A stretch of DNA of 50,823 nt from Paenibacillus vini (GCF_018403325.1 NZ_BOSL01000026.1:1-50823), one strand, 5' to 3'; counted from the stretch's first letter, positions 7,995 through 16,891 are shown. Notes: a model not told the origin generated them from the letters alone. A program made the numbers and translations.

Positions 7995-9152
7995 GTGTTA
8001 CCAGTCAGAGTCGTGCTTGCCGTTCAAGATGAGCAATATATCGAGCCGTTTCTTCATTACGTACGATGCAGCGAGTTTGCCCGGCGACTGATCATGACGG
8101 CATTTAGCCGGAAGGAGGCGTTCTTGAAGTTTTTGGCGGAGTCTTCGGAAATAGTGGATGCCGTACTTGGCGAATCGTCTTTTCTTGAAGCCGCAGGGGA
8201 AGGAAATCATGGGAGAATCACATTTATTCGCCTGAGCGACGGGGAGCAAGAGACTTTTACAGGCAAGCAGTTGGCCAAGTATCAACCGCTGCATTTATTG
8301 CTATCTTCCCTTCTTGAGATTGTGCGTGGGGGTAGCGAAGGAATCGCTCCGATGGACGGCAGGGCCAGGATTATCGGGGTTACGTCTACCGTAGGAGGCT
8401 GCGGCAAGACGACGGTGGCGCTGAACATGGCCAGACAGTTGGCGGCCGAGGGAGCCAAAGTCTTTTATTTGAATCTGGAGACGATCCAGAGCGGATTTAT
8501 GCGCGAAGGGCATGAAACCCGGGGCGACGGGCATCGCGCGGGATTGGCCCGGCTGCTGTACGACCTGAAAGCTGCGGAGGACAGGCGGGAACCTTTGAAA
8601 TTTCCGGTCTCCGCCTATGTCTACAGACATCCGTTGCTCCAGGGGGATACCTTCGGTCCATTGGACAACTTGAATGAACTGTTGGAGATGGAGCGGAAGG
8701 ATACGTCCGAATTGATCGACTATATCGCGGGGAGCGGGCTCTATGACTCGGTGATCGTCGATACCGATTCGTTTCCGAACGGGCGGACCGAAATGGTTCT
8801 CGAGCGATCGGACAAGCTGGTCTGGCTTGTGACGGAAGACTGGAGCGTCATGAGAAAGACGGAAGTATGGCTGGCCCATCTCGAGCGTTCCCATCCTTCC
8901 TTATACAACTCCGTGATCGGCAAATCGCTGTTTGCGGCTAATCGGGTTACCGGGGAATATGCGCTTTCTCCGGCAAGAAAAGAAATGGCCGTGGCGGTAA
9001 CATTATCGTTTATTCCGGCTTGGAGCCAAGGAAATGGGGAAAACGGCGCCTTGATGCATTCGCCGATCTACCAGCGCGATGTCATGAAGCTGTGCCGATT
9101 GTTGAATCCGGGTATGGCGGGAGTGGATGAGATAGGGAGTGCGGCAAGATGA
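7995..9152 (+). CDS. CpaE-like pilus assembly ATPase (MinD/ParA family)
   Basis: This 385-residue protein has an N-terminal receiver-like region (about 1-110) and a MinD/ParA-type ATPase domain (about 125-385) with a P-loop GGCGKTT at 134-140. CpaE proteins help place and assemble Tad/Flp pili at the inner face of the membrane. The GTG start at 7995 follows AGAGGTGG; longer readings cross the terminator at 7920-7967. It overlaps the next gene, a CpaF-like ATPase, by four bases (ATGA). This pairing is the basis for the pilus assignment. The ATPase domain is clearer than the N-terminal half. Confidence 0.8.
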   Translation: MLPVRVVLAVQDEQYIEPFLHYVRCSEFARRLIMTAFSRKEAFLKFLAESSEIVDAVLGESSFLEAAGEGNHGRITFIRLSDGEQETFTGKQLAKYQPLHLLLSSLLEIVRGGSEGIAPMDGRARIIGVTSTVGGCGKTTVALNMARQLAAEGAKVFYLNLETIQSGFMREGHETRGDGHRAGLARLLYDLKAAEDRREPLKFPVSAYVYRHPLLQGDTFGPLDNLNELLEMERKDTSELIDYIAGSGLYDSVIVDTDSFPNGRTEMVLERSDKLVWLVTEDWSVMRKTEVWLAHLERSHPSLYNSVIGKSLFAANRVTGEYALSPARKEMAVAVTLSFIPAWSQGNGENGALMHSPIYQRDVMKLCRLLNPGMAGVDEIGSAAR

Positions 9153-10054
9153 AGGAAGATATATTCGCCTTGCTCCGCAGGGAAATCCGCTCCGGTTTGG
9201 ATGTGACTTCTTCCATGCAGGACGATCAACTGATGGATTATATCGAGCGCCAGGTGCTTGAAGAACAGCGCCTCGCGGGTCTGACGGCAGCGGATAAACG
9301 CAGGTGGGTAAGGCGGTTGTATGATTCATTCCGCGGTTTGGATGTCCTTCAGCCGCTTGTCGATGACCTTACCGTAACCGAGATCATGATCAACGGACAT
9401 GAGGAAATATTCGTGGAACAGGATGGGCAAGTGCGGCGCCTGCCGGTTCATTTCGAGTCCAGGGAAAGGCTTGAGGATATTATTCAGACCATAGTGTCAG
9501 GAGTCAATCGGGTCGTAAACGAATCCTCGCCCATCGTCGATGCAAGGCTGAGGAATGGATCCCGGGTAAACATCGTTCTTCCGCCTATAGCGCTTAAAGG
9601 ACCAACCATGACGATCCGGAAGTTCCCGGAGCGTCCGATGACCATGGAGGATCTGGTTGAGAAGGGATCTCTGGATACGGAGACGGCGAACTGGCTGCAG
9701 ACATTAGTAAGGAGTAGGTACAACATCTTTATCAGCGGGGGAACCGGATCCGGGAAAACGACTTTTCTGAATGCATTGTCCCAGTATATCCCGGGTGATG
9801 AGCGGGTTATCACGATTGAGGATTCGGCGGAGCTGCAGATCGTGACTGTTCCCAATCTGGTGTCCCTGGAGACGAGGAATGCCAATACGGAAGGCAAGGG
9901 AGAAATTACGGTCAGAGATTTGATCCGTTCTTCACTACGGATGCGGCCCAATCGGATCATCGTCGGCGAGGTACGGGGAAGGGAGGCTTTGGATATGCTT
10001 CAGGCGATGAATACTGGCCATGACGGGAGTCTATATAATATAAAATGGTATTGA
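9149..10054 (+). pseudogene. cpaF: CpaF/TadA-type pilus ATPase, truncated by prophage insertion
   Basis: This is the secretion ATPase that drives Tad pilus assembly. The N-terminal domain is intact (about 1-170). Walker A GGTGSGKTT (197-205), the Asp box near IEDSAEL and Walker B IIVGEVRG are all present. The frame reaches the His box (NTGHDGSL, about 288-295) and then reads six unrelated residues to a stop. CpaF proteins normally continue about 100 or more residues with STGHAN-type sequence. The loss follows exactly from the serine-recombinase prophage starting here, so the gene is disrupted rather than decayed. Excision should restore it if the missing part lies beyond the right end. Confidence 0.88.
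10004..10050. other. Probable left prophage attachment junction (attL) within cpaF
   Basis: CpaF codons stay conserved through GACGGGAGT (about 10022-10030); after that the sequence becomes AT-rich and unrelated. A large serine recombinase gene ends 28 bases further on. The exact crossover core cannot be fixed without attR or an empty site. It should lie in about 10010-10035. Confidence 0.75.
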
Positions 10055-10057
10055 AAT

Positions 10058-11545
10058 TTAGTTAAACTTTATCTCATCAATATAGGCATCAAAGAACTTG
10101 TTCTTCACACCTTTTACGTTTGTTAAATTAGTATTGACTGTTATCTTTTCAAATGTAGTGAAGACAATTTCTTTCCTCTCTTCATCGTTCGCAATTTGCC
10201 AAGATTCTTCGTAACTCATTAATGTTTTTAGCCTAGGTAATCCGGAAATATTGTTTTTACTTTCAGCAATTTTCCGTCTTAGTTCTTGTTCAATTTCTTC
10301 CTCGTTCTTGATTCTTTTACGAATGTCTTCTTTCGATATTAACCCTTCTACAAACATGAATTGCCAGTTTTCCTTACGTTTCAGGACCTTCGCTAATTCC
10401 TTTTTGGCTAATTGCACCGAATCTTCTACATCGATTTGCTTTGTTGTTAAAGACTTCATTTCTGATTCAATCATACTAGAATCAGCTTTAATGATGTTCT
10501 TAATATACTCGTTTACTAAATGTTCAATATGAACTTGCCTAAATGTTGGCATGCTACAGGATTTATTCGCATGTTTGTTTGAACAAATATAATATTGGGT
10601 TCTTACGACTTCTCCAGATTTCTTCGATCGTTTAGTGGTCAATCTACCAAACATGGCCGCTCCACAACGCCCACATCGCAATACTCCCGAAAACCAATAT
10701 ATTTTATTTTTGCTGTATCCCCCGGTTGCCCTTCGCTTCATGAGATCCTTAGTTTCTTCATATTCTTCAGTTGTAAATATTGGTTTGTGCGATCCTTTAC
10801 CATATATGCAATTAACTCTTTCATCTCGTTTTGAATTCACATAGGTTCCATCGGAGGTTTTAGAACCCAATCTGATAATACCGGCATAATAAGGGTTTTC
10901 TAAAGTATATTCGACTGTAGCAGCGGTCCACTCACGCCCTCTACGGAGCAATCCTCTTGAATTAAGTTGAAACGCCACAGACATATAACCAAGTCCGGTA
11001 TGGTATAAACGCCGCGCTTCTCGTATTATCTCTGCTTCTTCTTGTACAAGTTCTTCATCTTGGGTATAGCCGTACGGTATAATGCCGCCCGGACGTTTTC
11101 CTTCTCTAACCATTTGTTCGACTCCGAATCGCACACGCTCAGAAATCGTTCCACGTTCCCATTCAGCCATTGCACCTACAAGCGTGATGAAAAATCTTCC
11201 CATTGCCGTGGTTGTTTCAAATATTTCCGTTGAAGATCTGAACTTAACACCGTACTTATCGAAGGTCTTTAATAACTTATGGAGGTCGCCTACTGATCGA
11301 GTAAGGCGATCTAATTTATAGACCAGGACCACATCGAATTTTTTCTCTTCCATGTTTTTTAGAAGTCGTTGCATTTCAGGACGCTCCAAGTCTTTAGCTG
11401 AATATCCATCATCAATGTACTCATCAAAGATGATCCAGTCCTGAGATTGAGCGTAACTTGCTAACTTTTGCCGTTGTCCTTCAACGGAGAACCCTTCTTC
11501 GGCTTGCATATCAGTTGAAACACGAATATATATAGCCGCTTTCAT
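10058..11545 (-). CDS. Large serine recombinase (phage integrase)
   Basis: This 495-residue enzyme performs site-specific integration and excision. The catalytic domain starts IYIRVST (nucleophile Ser10) and has the conserved KLDRLTR and GAMAEWERGTISERV segments. A recombinase domain follows with a zinc ribbon (CGRCGAAM ... YYICSNK ... SC). A predicted coiled coil lies near residues 365-440, the part that controls direction in this family. ATG 11545 follows GAGGTG. The gene faces the attachment junction, the usual place for such integrases. Excision normally needs a separate directionality factor, which I did not identify; small early proteins are candidates. Confidence 0.95.
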   Translation of the reverse strand: MKAAIYIRVSTDMQAEEGFSVEGQRQKLASYAQSQDWIIFDEYIDDGYSAKDLERPEMQRLLKNMEEKKFDVVLVYKLDRLTRSVGDLHKLLKTFDKYGVKFRSSTEIFETTTAMGRFFITLVGAMAEWERGTISERVRFGVEQMVREGKRPGGIIPYGYTQDEELVQEEAEIIREARRLYHTGLGYMSVAFQLNSRGLLRRGREWTAATVEYTLENPYYAGIIRLGSKTSDGTYVNSKRDERVNCIYGKGSHKPIFTTEEYEETKDLMKRRATGGYSKNKIYWFSGVLRCGRCGAAMFGRLTTKRSKKSGEVVRTQYYICSNKHANKSCSMPTFRQVHIEHLVNEYIKNIIKADSSMIESEMKSLTTKQIDVEDSVQLAKKELAKVLKRKENWQFMFVEGLISKEDIRKRIKNEEEIEQELRRKIAESKNNISGLPRLKTLMSYEESWQIANDEERKEIVFTTFEKITVNTNLTNVKGVKNKFFDAYIDEIKFN

Positions 11546-11555
11546 GGTTATCACC

Positions 11556-12482
11556 TCACTTTGGCCAGAATTTTACCTCTACAACCTTTCCGATTATTTC
11601 AACTTGCTCAGCTGGGATTAGACTTGGCTGCATAGTTGGGTTGGAAGGTATGAGAAGGCACATAGAACCCTCTTTCCGAACACGTTTCAATGTAACTGTT
11701 TCGTGATCAATAACTACAACAGCAATATCGTGCGGATTGACCTCTTTCTGCTTCGCAATAATAACCATATCCCCATCATGAATTCGATCACCTATCATAC
11801 TGTCTCCTTGAACTGTTAAGGCAAATCCTTCTTTTCCTCTTAAGATTGCAGGATCCACAAGAGTGTAACCTTCAATATTTTCAATTCGTTCAATTGGAAC
11901 TCCGGCAGCGATTCTACCGACTAATGGTATCTGCAATAAACTTTCAGAATTAAAGGGAAGTACATTAGATTTTTCATGAAATCTTTTTTGATCTAAGTCA
12001 GAAATATATTTTTCTAGAGTTTTATTCTGAGAGAAAGAATCTTCTATAAAAACCTTAAGGACCTCTAATTTTTCTTCAAAACTCATTACGTCGATAAGAT
12101 CATCAATTGTAATATTGGATATTTCTTTACCACACAATTCCTTAATTTGTTCTTGAAAAAGTGTATTGTCCATTCCGACTTTCTTTAAAAGAGTGCTTAT
12201 GTATGTATCAATATCATTTATATTTTCCAATACAGCTTTAATCGTTTCTGGTGCGCGATCTATAAAAGAAGTAAATACCAGTTTTTCAGGATCTCCCCCG
12301 GTTACTTCTGCAAAGGCTCTATTCACTTCTTCCGAAGCTGGGTTCTTTGTCTTGTTATTTTTCAACATAGAGATATAAGAGCGATCTATTTTTATTCCTC
12401 TGTCAGTCATTCTCTTAGCTATTTCCCCTAAGCTCAATCCACTTTTCTCAATGTACTCATTTACCAAATCCGAATACGTCAC
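11556..12482 (-). CDS. CI/LexA-type phage repressor (HTH plus S24 self-cleavage domain)
   Basis: This protein of about 308 residues keeps the prophage silent. An N-terminal helix-turn-helix (LSLGEIAKR ... RSYISMLKNNK) is followed by a variable linker and a LexA-like peptidase domain. Cleavage site Ala-Gly in RIAAGVP is at about 193-194, catalytic Ser in GDSM at about 228 and Lys in TLKRV at about 266. RecA-stimulated self-cleavage on DNA damage is therefore expected. I prefer the GTG at 12482, with AAGGCGG upstream, over the GTG at 12491. It diverges from a Cro-like gene across an operator region. Its HTH region clearly resembles that Cro-like protein. Confidence 0.92.
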   Translation of the reverse strand: MTYSDLVNEYIEKSGLSLGEIAKRMTDRGIKIDRSYISMLKNNKTKNPASEEVNRAFAEVTGGDPEKLVFTSFIDRAPETIKAVLENINDIDTYISTLLKKVGMDNTLFQEQIKELCGKEISNITIDDLIDVMSFEEKLEVLKVFIEDSFSQNKTLEKYISDLDQKRFHEKSNVLPFNSESLLQIPLVGRIAAGVPIERIENIEGYTLVDPAILRGKEGFALTVQGDSMIGDRIHDGDMVIIAKQKEVNPHDIAVVVIDHETVTLKRVRKEGSMCLLIPSNPTMQPSLIPAEQVEIIGKVVEVKFWPK

Positions 12483-12516
12483 AAATGACACCGCCTTAGT
12501 AGATTTCCTATTACTA

Positions 12517-12546
12517 ATATTACCATACTGTTGATAAATTATTCAA
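12517..12546 (-). promoter_or_regulatory. Probable repressor promoter
   Basis: On the minus strand, TTGAAT (plus 12541-12546) and TAATAT (plus 12517-12522) are 18 bases apart, directly upstream of the repressor gene. Operator O1 overlaps the -35 box, which would allow autoregulation. Confidence 0.5.
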
Positions 12547-12667
12547 TAGAAAATTATAAATAGTGAATAAATGTTTATTGACTTGGATTACCAAAAGAAT
12601 TATGATGAAGGCATCAACTAGTGAATAATCATTTACTACCCATACTTGGTGTTAATGTTTATTCAAC
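12530..12667. promoter_or_regulatory. Operator cluster of the lysogeny switch (four related dyads)
   Basis: Four imperfect dyads share a TGAATAA...TTATTCA theme: O1 12530-12547, O2 12563-12582 (GTGAATAAATGTTTATTGAC, nearly symmetric), O3 12621-12639 and O4 12651-12667. O2 covers the -35 box of the rightward promoter; O3 and O4 lie just downstream of it. Binding by the repressor and its Cro-like paralogue is inferred from position. Confidence 0.65.
12578..12606 (+). promoter_or_regulatory. Early rightward promoter (PR-like)
   Basis: TTGACT (12578-12583) and TATGAT (12601-12606) are separated by exactly 17 bases and lie 80 bases before the Cro-like gene. Operator O2 overlaps the -35 hexamer, so repressor binding should block it. 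Confidence 0.75.
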
Positions 12668-12687
12668 AACGAGAGTGAGGTGAAAAA

Positions 12688-12954
12688 ATGAATTATGCTG
12701 ATTTGCTGAAACAAGCAATTCAAGAAGCGGATCTATCGCTTGGTCAGATTTGCAGAAGACTTGCAAAACACGGGATTAAAATGGACCGTGCGATTCTGAG
12801 CAAAATGCAAAACAACAAACTTCCCCCTGCAAAAGATGATGTGAATATTGTGTTGGCAGAAATCCTGCAAACCGACCCTGATGCCCTTCGAGTTGCTGCT
12901 GTTAAAGAAGTCGTGTCTCCGGAATTAATCGGGCTTATTAAAAAAGTCGGGTAA
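12688..12954 (+). CDS. Cro-like HTH regulator, paralogue of the repressor N-terminus
   Basis: The 88-residue protein aligns with the first 85 or so residues of the divergent repressor: YADLL/YSDLV, LSLGQI/LSLGEI, HGIKMDR/RGIKIDR, then NNK and TDPDAL/GDPEKL. It lacks the cleavage domain, which is how a Cro protein relates to CI. It probably binds the same operators and shuts down repressor synthesis. ATG 12688 follows GAGGTG. Confidence 0.82.
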   Translation: MNYADLLKQAIQEADLSLGQICRRLAKHGIKMDRAILSKMQNNKLPPAKDDVNIVLAEILQTDPDALRVAAVKEVVSPELIGLIKKVG

Positions 12955-12982
12955 AACCAATCACATCAAGGGAGATGATGTA

Positions 12983-13144
12983 ATGCCTGAAAACATTAGT
13001 AATAATCAAGCAAAAAAACCAGAAGGGATGTCAGATAGAGCATGGATAAACCTCCATAAGGTCTTAGCAAAGATTCATGTGAATCACTTTAGTGAAATTC
13101 AAGAACTTCAAAAAGAAAGGGAAAGAAAAAAAGAAGCCATATGA
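12983..13144 (+). CDS. Small charged early protein
   Basis: A 53-residue frame (MPENISNNQ ... KKEAI) sits behind GGGAG with good spacing and fills the space between the Cro-like gene and the next one. The C-terminal third is a Glu/Lys-rich helix. The family is not recognised. Support is the Shine-Dalgarno, tight packing and orientation. Confidence 0.55.
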   Translation: MPENISNNQAKKPEGMSDRAWINLHKVLAKIHVNHFSEIQELQKERERKKEAI

Positions 13145-13157
13145 AAGGAGTAACCAA

Positions 13158-13517
13158 ATGGAAGCAAATGCAATCGTACTAACTCAAGAACAGTATGAGC
13201 AAATGCGAGAATCCCTCAAAGCAGAACTGATGAATGAACTCGAAAAACTTCAGCCATCAACAACAAGAGGGATTTACACACCTGAATGGATTGGTGTGAG
13301 GGAAGACTTGGAGTCTCTTTTACAGAGTGACTATAACAATGGATGCGGTCACTGGTACCAGAACCAACAAGGATTGTATGCGGCGTTCAGGTTGGCGTTC
13401 AGGAAGGAAAGGGCGAGTCACTTTCGATTTATTGAACAAGGCCGTATGAGGAACTTCTACTCTGAGTTGATGGCATTGATCAATAAATATCGTAGTGGAC
13501 AAGACTTAACCGATTAG
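13158..13517 (+). CDS. Hypothetical early phage protein
   Basis: This 119-residue soluble protein starts at ATG 13158 behind AAAGGAG. It has an N-terminal helical segment (about 10-35) and an aromatic central segment (EWIGVRED ... GCGHWYQN). I do not recognise the family. Similar-sized proteins often follow cro in Gram-positive temperate phages. A longer reading from 13092 has no ribosome site and overlaps the preceding gene. Confidence 0.6.
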   Translation: MEANAIVLTQEQYEQMRESLKAELMNELEKLQPSTTRGIYTPEWIGVREDLESLLQSDYNNGCGHWYQNQQGLYAAFRLAFRKERASHFRFIEQGRMRNFYSELMALINKYRSGQDLTD

Positions 13518-13532
13518 GAGGTGAGAAGAGAG

Positions 13533-13667
13533 ATGGAAAACAAAAACGTTGCTGAAGTGAAACTGAATATCAACACGGAAGATTTGAAGAGAAAGCTGGA
13601 TGAAATAGAAAACCAACTTGATCGGATTTTGACCAAGCTGGCAAAGGTTCACGAATTGCAAAACTAA
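13533..13667 (+). CDS. Very small coiled-coil protein
   Basis: A 44-residue frame behind TAGGAGGTGAG encodes an almost fully helical, heptad-like protein (LKRKLDEIENQLDRILTKLA). It probably forms a short coiled coil or pairs with another small protein. It ends directly at the stop of the convergent gene at 13668. Confidence 0.6.
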   Translation: MENKNVAEVKLNINTEDLKRKLDEIENQLDRILTKLAKVHELQN

Positions 13668-13928
13668 TTACCGGAACTTTTTGAATGCCTTCTCTAACTT
13701 GTCAAATGACTTATTGAATTCATTTAGAGATTTATCGGCATCTTTCAATGACTTTTCGGTGGTCTCATCATGGTTGATTACAATTTCTTGACCACAATTC
13801 GCACATTCGACAGAAGAGTTTGGAGTTAGGACCTTCTTGAATTCAACCTGGAACGTTTTATTGCAAGATGGACAATCGACCTCAACCTCTTCATCACCAA
13901 ACAAATTTTCTAGAGTTAAATCTTTCAG
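13668..13928 (-). CDS. Zinc-ribbon protein encoded against the early operon
   Basis: This protein of about 86 residues has a zinc ribbon (CPSC ... CANC, about 19-45) followed by a Lys/Asp/Asn helical tail. On the minus strand GGGAGGTG sits 6 bases before a CTG, the best start I can find; no ATG, GTG or TTG is suitably placed, so initiation is uncertain. It reads opposite to the early operon, so it may be expressed during lysogeny. No promoter was identified. Confidence 0.6.
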   Translation of the reverse strand: MKDLTLENLFGDEEVEVDCPSCNKTFQVEFKKVLTPNSSVECANCGQEIVINHDETTEKSLKDADKSLNEFNKSFDKLEKAFKKFR

Positions 13929-13998
13929 TATAATCACCTCCCTTTTATTCCAGTATTCGACAGGGAGAACAAAAGTCCTATTAGAAAGGCTGGTGAAT

Positions 13999-14868
13999 AT
14001 GAACGAATTACAACTATCGACTGATCTGCAAGTGATCACAGCGGAAATAAACAGCTACAAGCAAATAGCTGGGCAGTCAGTGTTTGAGATCGGGAAGAGA
14101 TTGAAGCACGTGAAAGAAAACGACTTGGCGCATGGCGAGTTTGGGAAATGGGCAGAGGAAAAGTTAGGCTTCCATGTTACAACAACCAGCCGAATGATCG
14201 CAGCCTATGAACAATTTGGAGAAATTAGCGACGTCGCTAAAATTGGAAACGCCAATATATTTGAAATGCTAACCTTGCCCGAATCAATAGATCGATCCGA
14301 ATTCATCGAACAAGAACATGTCATACCTTCAACCGGCGAATCTAAAAAAGTCGATGATATGACGGTAAAAGAACTTCGAGAAGTAAAGAAGTCATTAAAA
14401 GCGGCAGAACAACGGGCCGAGGATGCAGAAAAGAAGGTGGGTTTCCTCTCGGACAAGTTGCAAGAGGAAATGAACAAGCCCCGGGAAGTCGTTACAAAAG
14501 AGGTTGTTCCAGCCAAGATACAGCAAGAACTAAGCGAAAAGGACAAGCTTCTGCAACTCGCAAAGAGTCAGTTGAACAGTCTCCAAGATGAATTGAAAGC
14601 TATTAAGCTGAACAGCACGAACGACTTCGACGACGAATTTGCGGATAAGAAAATGAAACGGCTGGAACGTGAAGCAAACATCGAAACTCTGCAACTTGCG
14701 GTTAGTATCAAACAGTTTTTGAAGGATGCATCTTTAACAGCGTTTCAGGAAGGTGCACTCGCGGCGGCAAGCCCTAACGTTAAGCAAAGGATGTTCGAGA
14801 ACGTGGAGCTTCTGGAAAGCTTCACAAAGTCAATCAAATCAGCCTTACAAGGCAGAATCCAAATTTGA
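13999..14868 (+). CDS. DUF3102-type phage protein with coiled coil
   Basis: This 289-residue protein has an N-terminal segment typical of DUF3102 proteins ([20 protein letters not shown], then [11 protein letters not shown] and TASRMI-like TTSRMIAAY). These resemble plasmid-partition and phage DNA-binding proteins. A long coiled coil covers about residues 120-215. The ATG at 13999 begins the conserved part; its ribosome site is weak. The role is unknown, possibly DNA binding or regulation early in infection. Confidence 0.7.
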   Translation: MNELQLSTDLQVITAEINSYKQIAGQSVFEIGKRLKHVKENDLAHGEFGKWAEEKLGFHVTTTSRMIAAYEQFGEISDVAKIGNANIFEMLTLPESIDRSEFIEQEHVIPSTGESKKVDDMTVKELREVKKSLKAAEQRAEDAEKKVGFLSDKLQEEMNKPREVVTKEVVPAKIQQELSEKDKLLQLAKSQLNSLQDELKAIKLNSTNDFDDEFADKKMKRLEREANIETLQLAVSIKQFLKDASLTAFQEGALAAASPNVKQRMFENVELLESFTKSIKSALQGRIQI

Positions 14869-14881
14869 GGAGGAATATGAA

Positions 14882-15316
14882 ATGGCTATGAATTTACCAG
14901 TTTCAAAAAACGAAAATGTATTCTCCATCCTGGAGCAATCGCTCTCCAATCAAAGAAACAACCTGCAAACGATGGAAATGATGGTCGGTGAGATGAAGTC
15001 CATCAAAGAAGATGTTTCGAAACAGCACGAAGAAATTCAGGCGCTGGCTAAGCAGATCCAAGATGAGAACCGGCTACTACCTTCTGAAATTGACGATCTG
15101 TATCAAGCGGTCGTGCTTAAATCCATCAATACAGTAAGGGCTACATCTACCCTTGAAGGGAAAGAATTCAAAGCCGAAGTCGGCAGAACCAGAAGATTTA
15201 TCTGGAACAAGTTAAATCGGAAATTCGGTACCAGCAAGTACATTCATCTTCCACGGAAACACTTTGACGAGGCTCTTGAGTTTGTCAGAACGTTTTCTAT
15301 CCTGGATCACATTTAG
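14882..15316 (+). CDS. ORF6C-domain protein
   Basis: The 144-residue protein has a coiled coil (about 20-65) followed by an ORF6C-like domain (LYQAVVLKSINTVRATS ... TRRFIWNKLNRKFGTSKY). This domain is usually the C-terminal part of phage antirepressors but here has no Bro-N or other N-terminal domain attached. GAGGAGG (14868-14874) precedes ATG 14882. A regulatory role is likely but unproven. Confidence 0.75.
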   Translation: MAMNLPVSKNENVFSILEQSLSNQRNNLQTMEMMVGEMKSIKEDVSKQHEEIQALAKQIQDENRLLPSEIDDLYQAVVLKSINTVRATSTLEGKEFKAEVGRTRRFIWNKLNRKFGTSKYIHLPRKHFDEALEFVRTFSILDHI

Positions 15317-15344
15317 GAAGAATCGGCGTAAGGAGGGCGACAAA

Positions 15345-15701
15345 GTGCCATCAACCTATGACACTGCTCAAATGACAGTCTTTAAAATGCAGTGGGAAAT
15401 TATTGCGGACAAGTTGAAGCAAGGCGTAAACGGCATTGAATGGCTAGTCCTAAACACCACTACAAAGAAAAGCAGAACGGAGACATTAGCGGATTGGATT
15501 GAACAGTTAGCAGCTTATGGGCATACGAATTTAGACACAGTTATGAAAGATGCACTGACTATGGATTCCGAAAAATTCTATAGCGTGTATGGATTTAACT
15601 GGTGGATGTCAGTGAGCTATACACTAACATACCTAGTTCTTTTGAGACAGCGGGATTATGATCGTTATTTCGACTTTCTCAATTCTATACAACGATCGTA
15701 A
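15345..15701 (+). CDS. Hypothetical early phage protein
   Basis: This 118-residue protein starts at a GTG behind AGGAGGG (15331-15337). It is soluble and mostly helical with an aromatic segment near the end (FNWWMSVSYTLTYL). The family is not recognised. It lies between the ORF6C gene and a DNA methyltransferase in the same operon. Confidence 0.6.
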   Translation: MPSTYDTAQMTVFKMQWEIIADKLKQGVNGIEWLVLNTTTKKSRTETLADWIEQLAAYGHTNLDTVMKDALTMDSEKFYSVYGFNWWMSVSYTLTYLVLLRQRDYDRYFDFLNSIQRS

Positions 15702-15743
15702 AGGAATTATCTATTGGGACTTTGGTGTGAAAGGGGTTAAAGA

Positions 15744-16547
15744 ATGGCGGCCAAAATGGAATTATACCATGATCATTTTCAAAATTTTAAACGATACAAC
15801 ATACCCAGGGCTCAACTTGTTATAGCCGATATCCCTTACAACCTAGGGAACAACGCCTATGCATCAAGTAACCAGTGGTATATCGACGGGGACAACAAAA
15901 ACGGCGAGAGCAAGCTGGCGAACAAGTCATTCTTCAAAACGGATGAAAACTTTAACTTGGCTGAATATATGCACTTTTGCAGTAAGTTATTGCGCAAAGA
16001 GCCAAAAGAAAAGAATGAAGCCCCGGCTATGATTGTATTTTGCTCATACCAGCAGATGCCCATGATCGAGGAATACGGCAAGAGATATGGCTTTAAAAAC
16101 TCGTACCCTTTGTTCTTTGTAAAGAACACCAGTTCACAGGTTCTTAAGGCGAATATGAAGATCGTAGGGGCCACAGAACATGCTGTAGTGCTGTATCGGG
16201 ACAAGTTACCGAAGTTCCGCAATGGCAAGACGGAAACGTCAACGGGGCGCATGATCAAAAACTGGTTCGAGTGGAAACGAGATAACGCTAAAGAGTACCC
16301 GAAAATTCATCCTACACAGAAGCCTGTGAAAATCCTGAAAGAACTGATTGAGATTTTTACAGATGAAGGCGACGTAATCATCGACCCGTGCGCCGGAAGC
16401 GGTTCTTCCTTACGGGCGGCATACGAATTAAACCGTCCCAGCTTCGGATTCGAGATTGAAAAAGAATTTTATAATGCCGCAAAAGAATCGATGCTGAACC
16501 TTGAAAACATAAACCCGATCGAACAGCTTGAAATGCTGGAAATCTAA
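15744..16547 (+). CDS. Phage DNA methyltransferase (beta class, N6-adenine or N4-cytosine)
   Basis: This 267-residue enzyme has motif order IV then I: the catalytic motif is DIPY (29-32) in place of the usual DPPY, HPTQKP is at 189-194, and the AdoMet-binding motif DPCAGSG at 214-220. It probably methylates phage DNA to avoid host restriction. No restriction endonuclease is encoded next to it. The Ile for Pro change is tolerated in some amino-methyltransferases, so activity is plausible. Base specificity cannot be told from sequence. Confidence 0.85.
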   Translation: MAAKMELYHDHFQNFKRYNIPRAQLVIADIPYNLGNNAYASSNQWYIDGDNKNGESKLANKSFFKTDENFNLAEYMHFCSKLLRKEPKEKNEAPAMIVFCSYQQMPMIEEYGKRYGFKNSYPLFFVKNTSSQVLKANMKIVGATEHAVVLYRDKLPKFRNGKTETSTGRMIKNWFEWKRDNAKEYPKIHPTQKPVKILKELIEIFTDEGDVIIDPCAGSGSSLRAAYELNRPSFGFEIEKEFYNAAKESMLNLENINPIEQLEMLEI

Positions 16548-16565
16548 CGAAGGAGGGACAAGCCC

Positions 16566-16742
16566 ATGCATATGGACCCGGCAGAAGTGTTAAGAGAAAC
16601 GTTTCAGAATCTGCTTAACCGCAAAGTAACACCGGAACAGCTTCAGGACTTTATCGACCGCTCACGCAATTATCATTCTGGTGATCAGGAAATGTCCGCT
16701 GTGTTGGACGAACTACAAAACAAAATACCGAAAGGAGCATGA
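16566..16742 (+). CDS. Small hypothetical protein
   Basis: A 58-residue frame follows AAGGAGGG closely and ends two bases before the next start. It is a helical, soluble protein (DPAEVLRETFQNLLNRKV ...). No family is recognised. Confidence 0.55.
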   Translation: MHMDPAEVLRETFQNLLNRKVTPEQLQDFIDRSRNYHSGDQEMSAVLDELQNKIPKGA

Positions 16743-16744
16743 CA

Positions 16745-16891
16745 ATGATACTCAGCGTTTGTCCTGACTGTTACAAAAACGGAAAGATTGTTGAAGGCAG
16801 ATTCTTGAACCATGTACGACAAGATTTCATGTATGTATGCACTATGTATCATTGCGATACCTGTAAAAAGAGTTACCAAGAACGCAAATGA
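16745..16891 (+). CDS. Small double-CxxC zinc-knuckle protein
   Basis: A 48-residue frame behind AAAGGAG has two pairs, CPDC and CDTC, about 30 residues apart, enough for one zinc ribbon. It lies in a run of tiny early genes with matching AAAGGAGCATGA spacers. The partner and function are unknown. Confidence 0.6.
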   Translation: MILSVCPDCYKNGKIVEGRFLNHVRQDFMYVCTMYHCDTCKKSYQERK

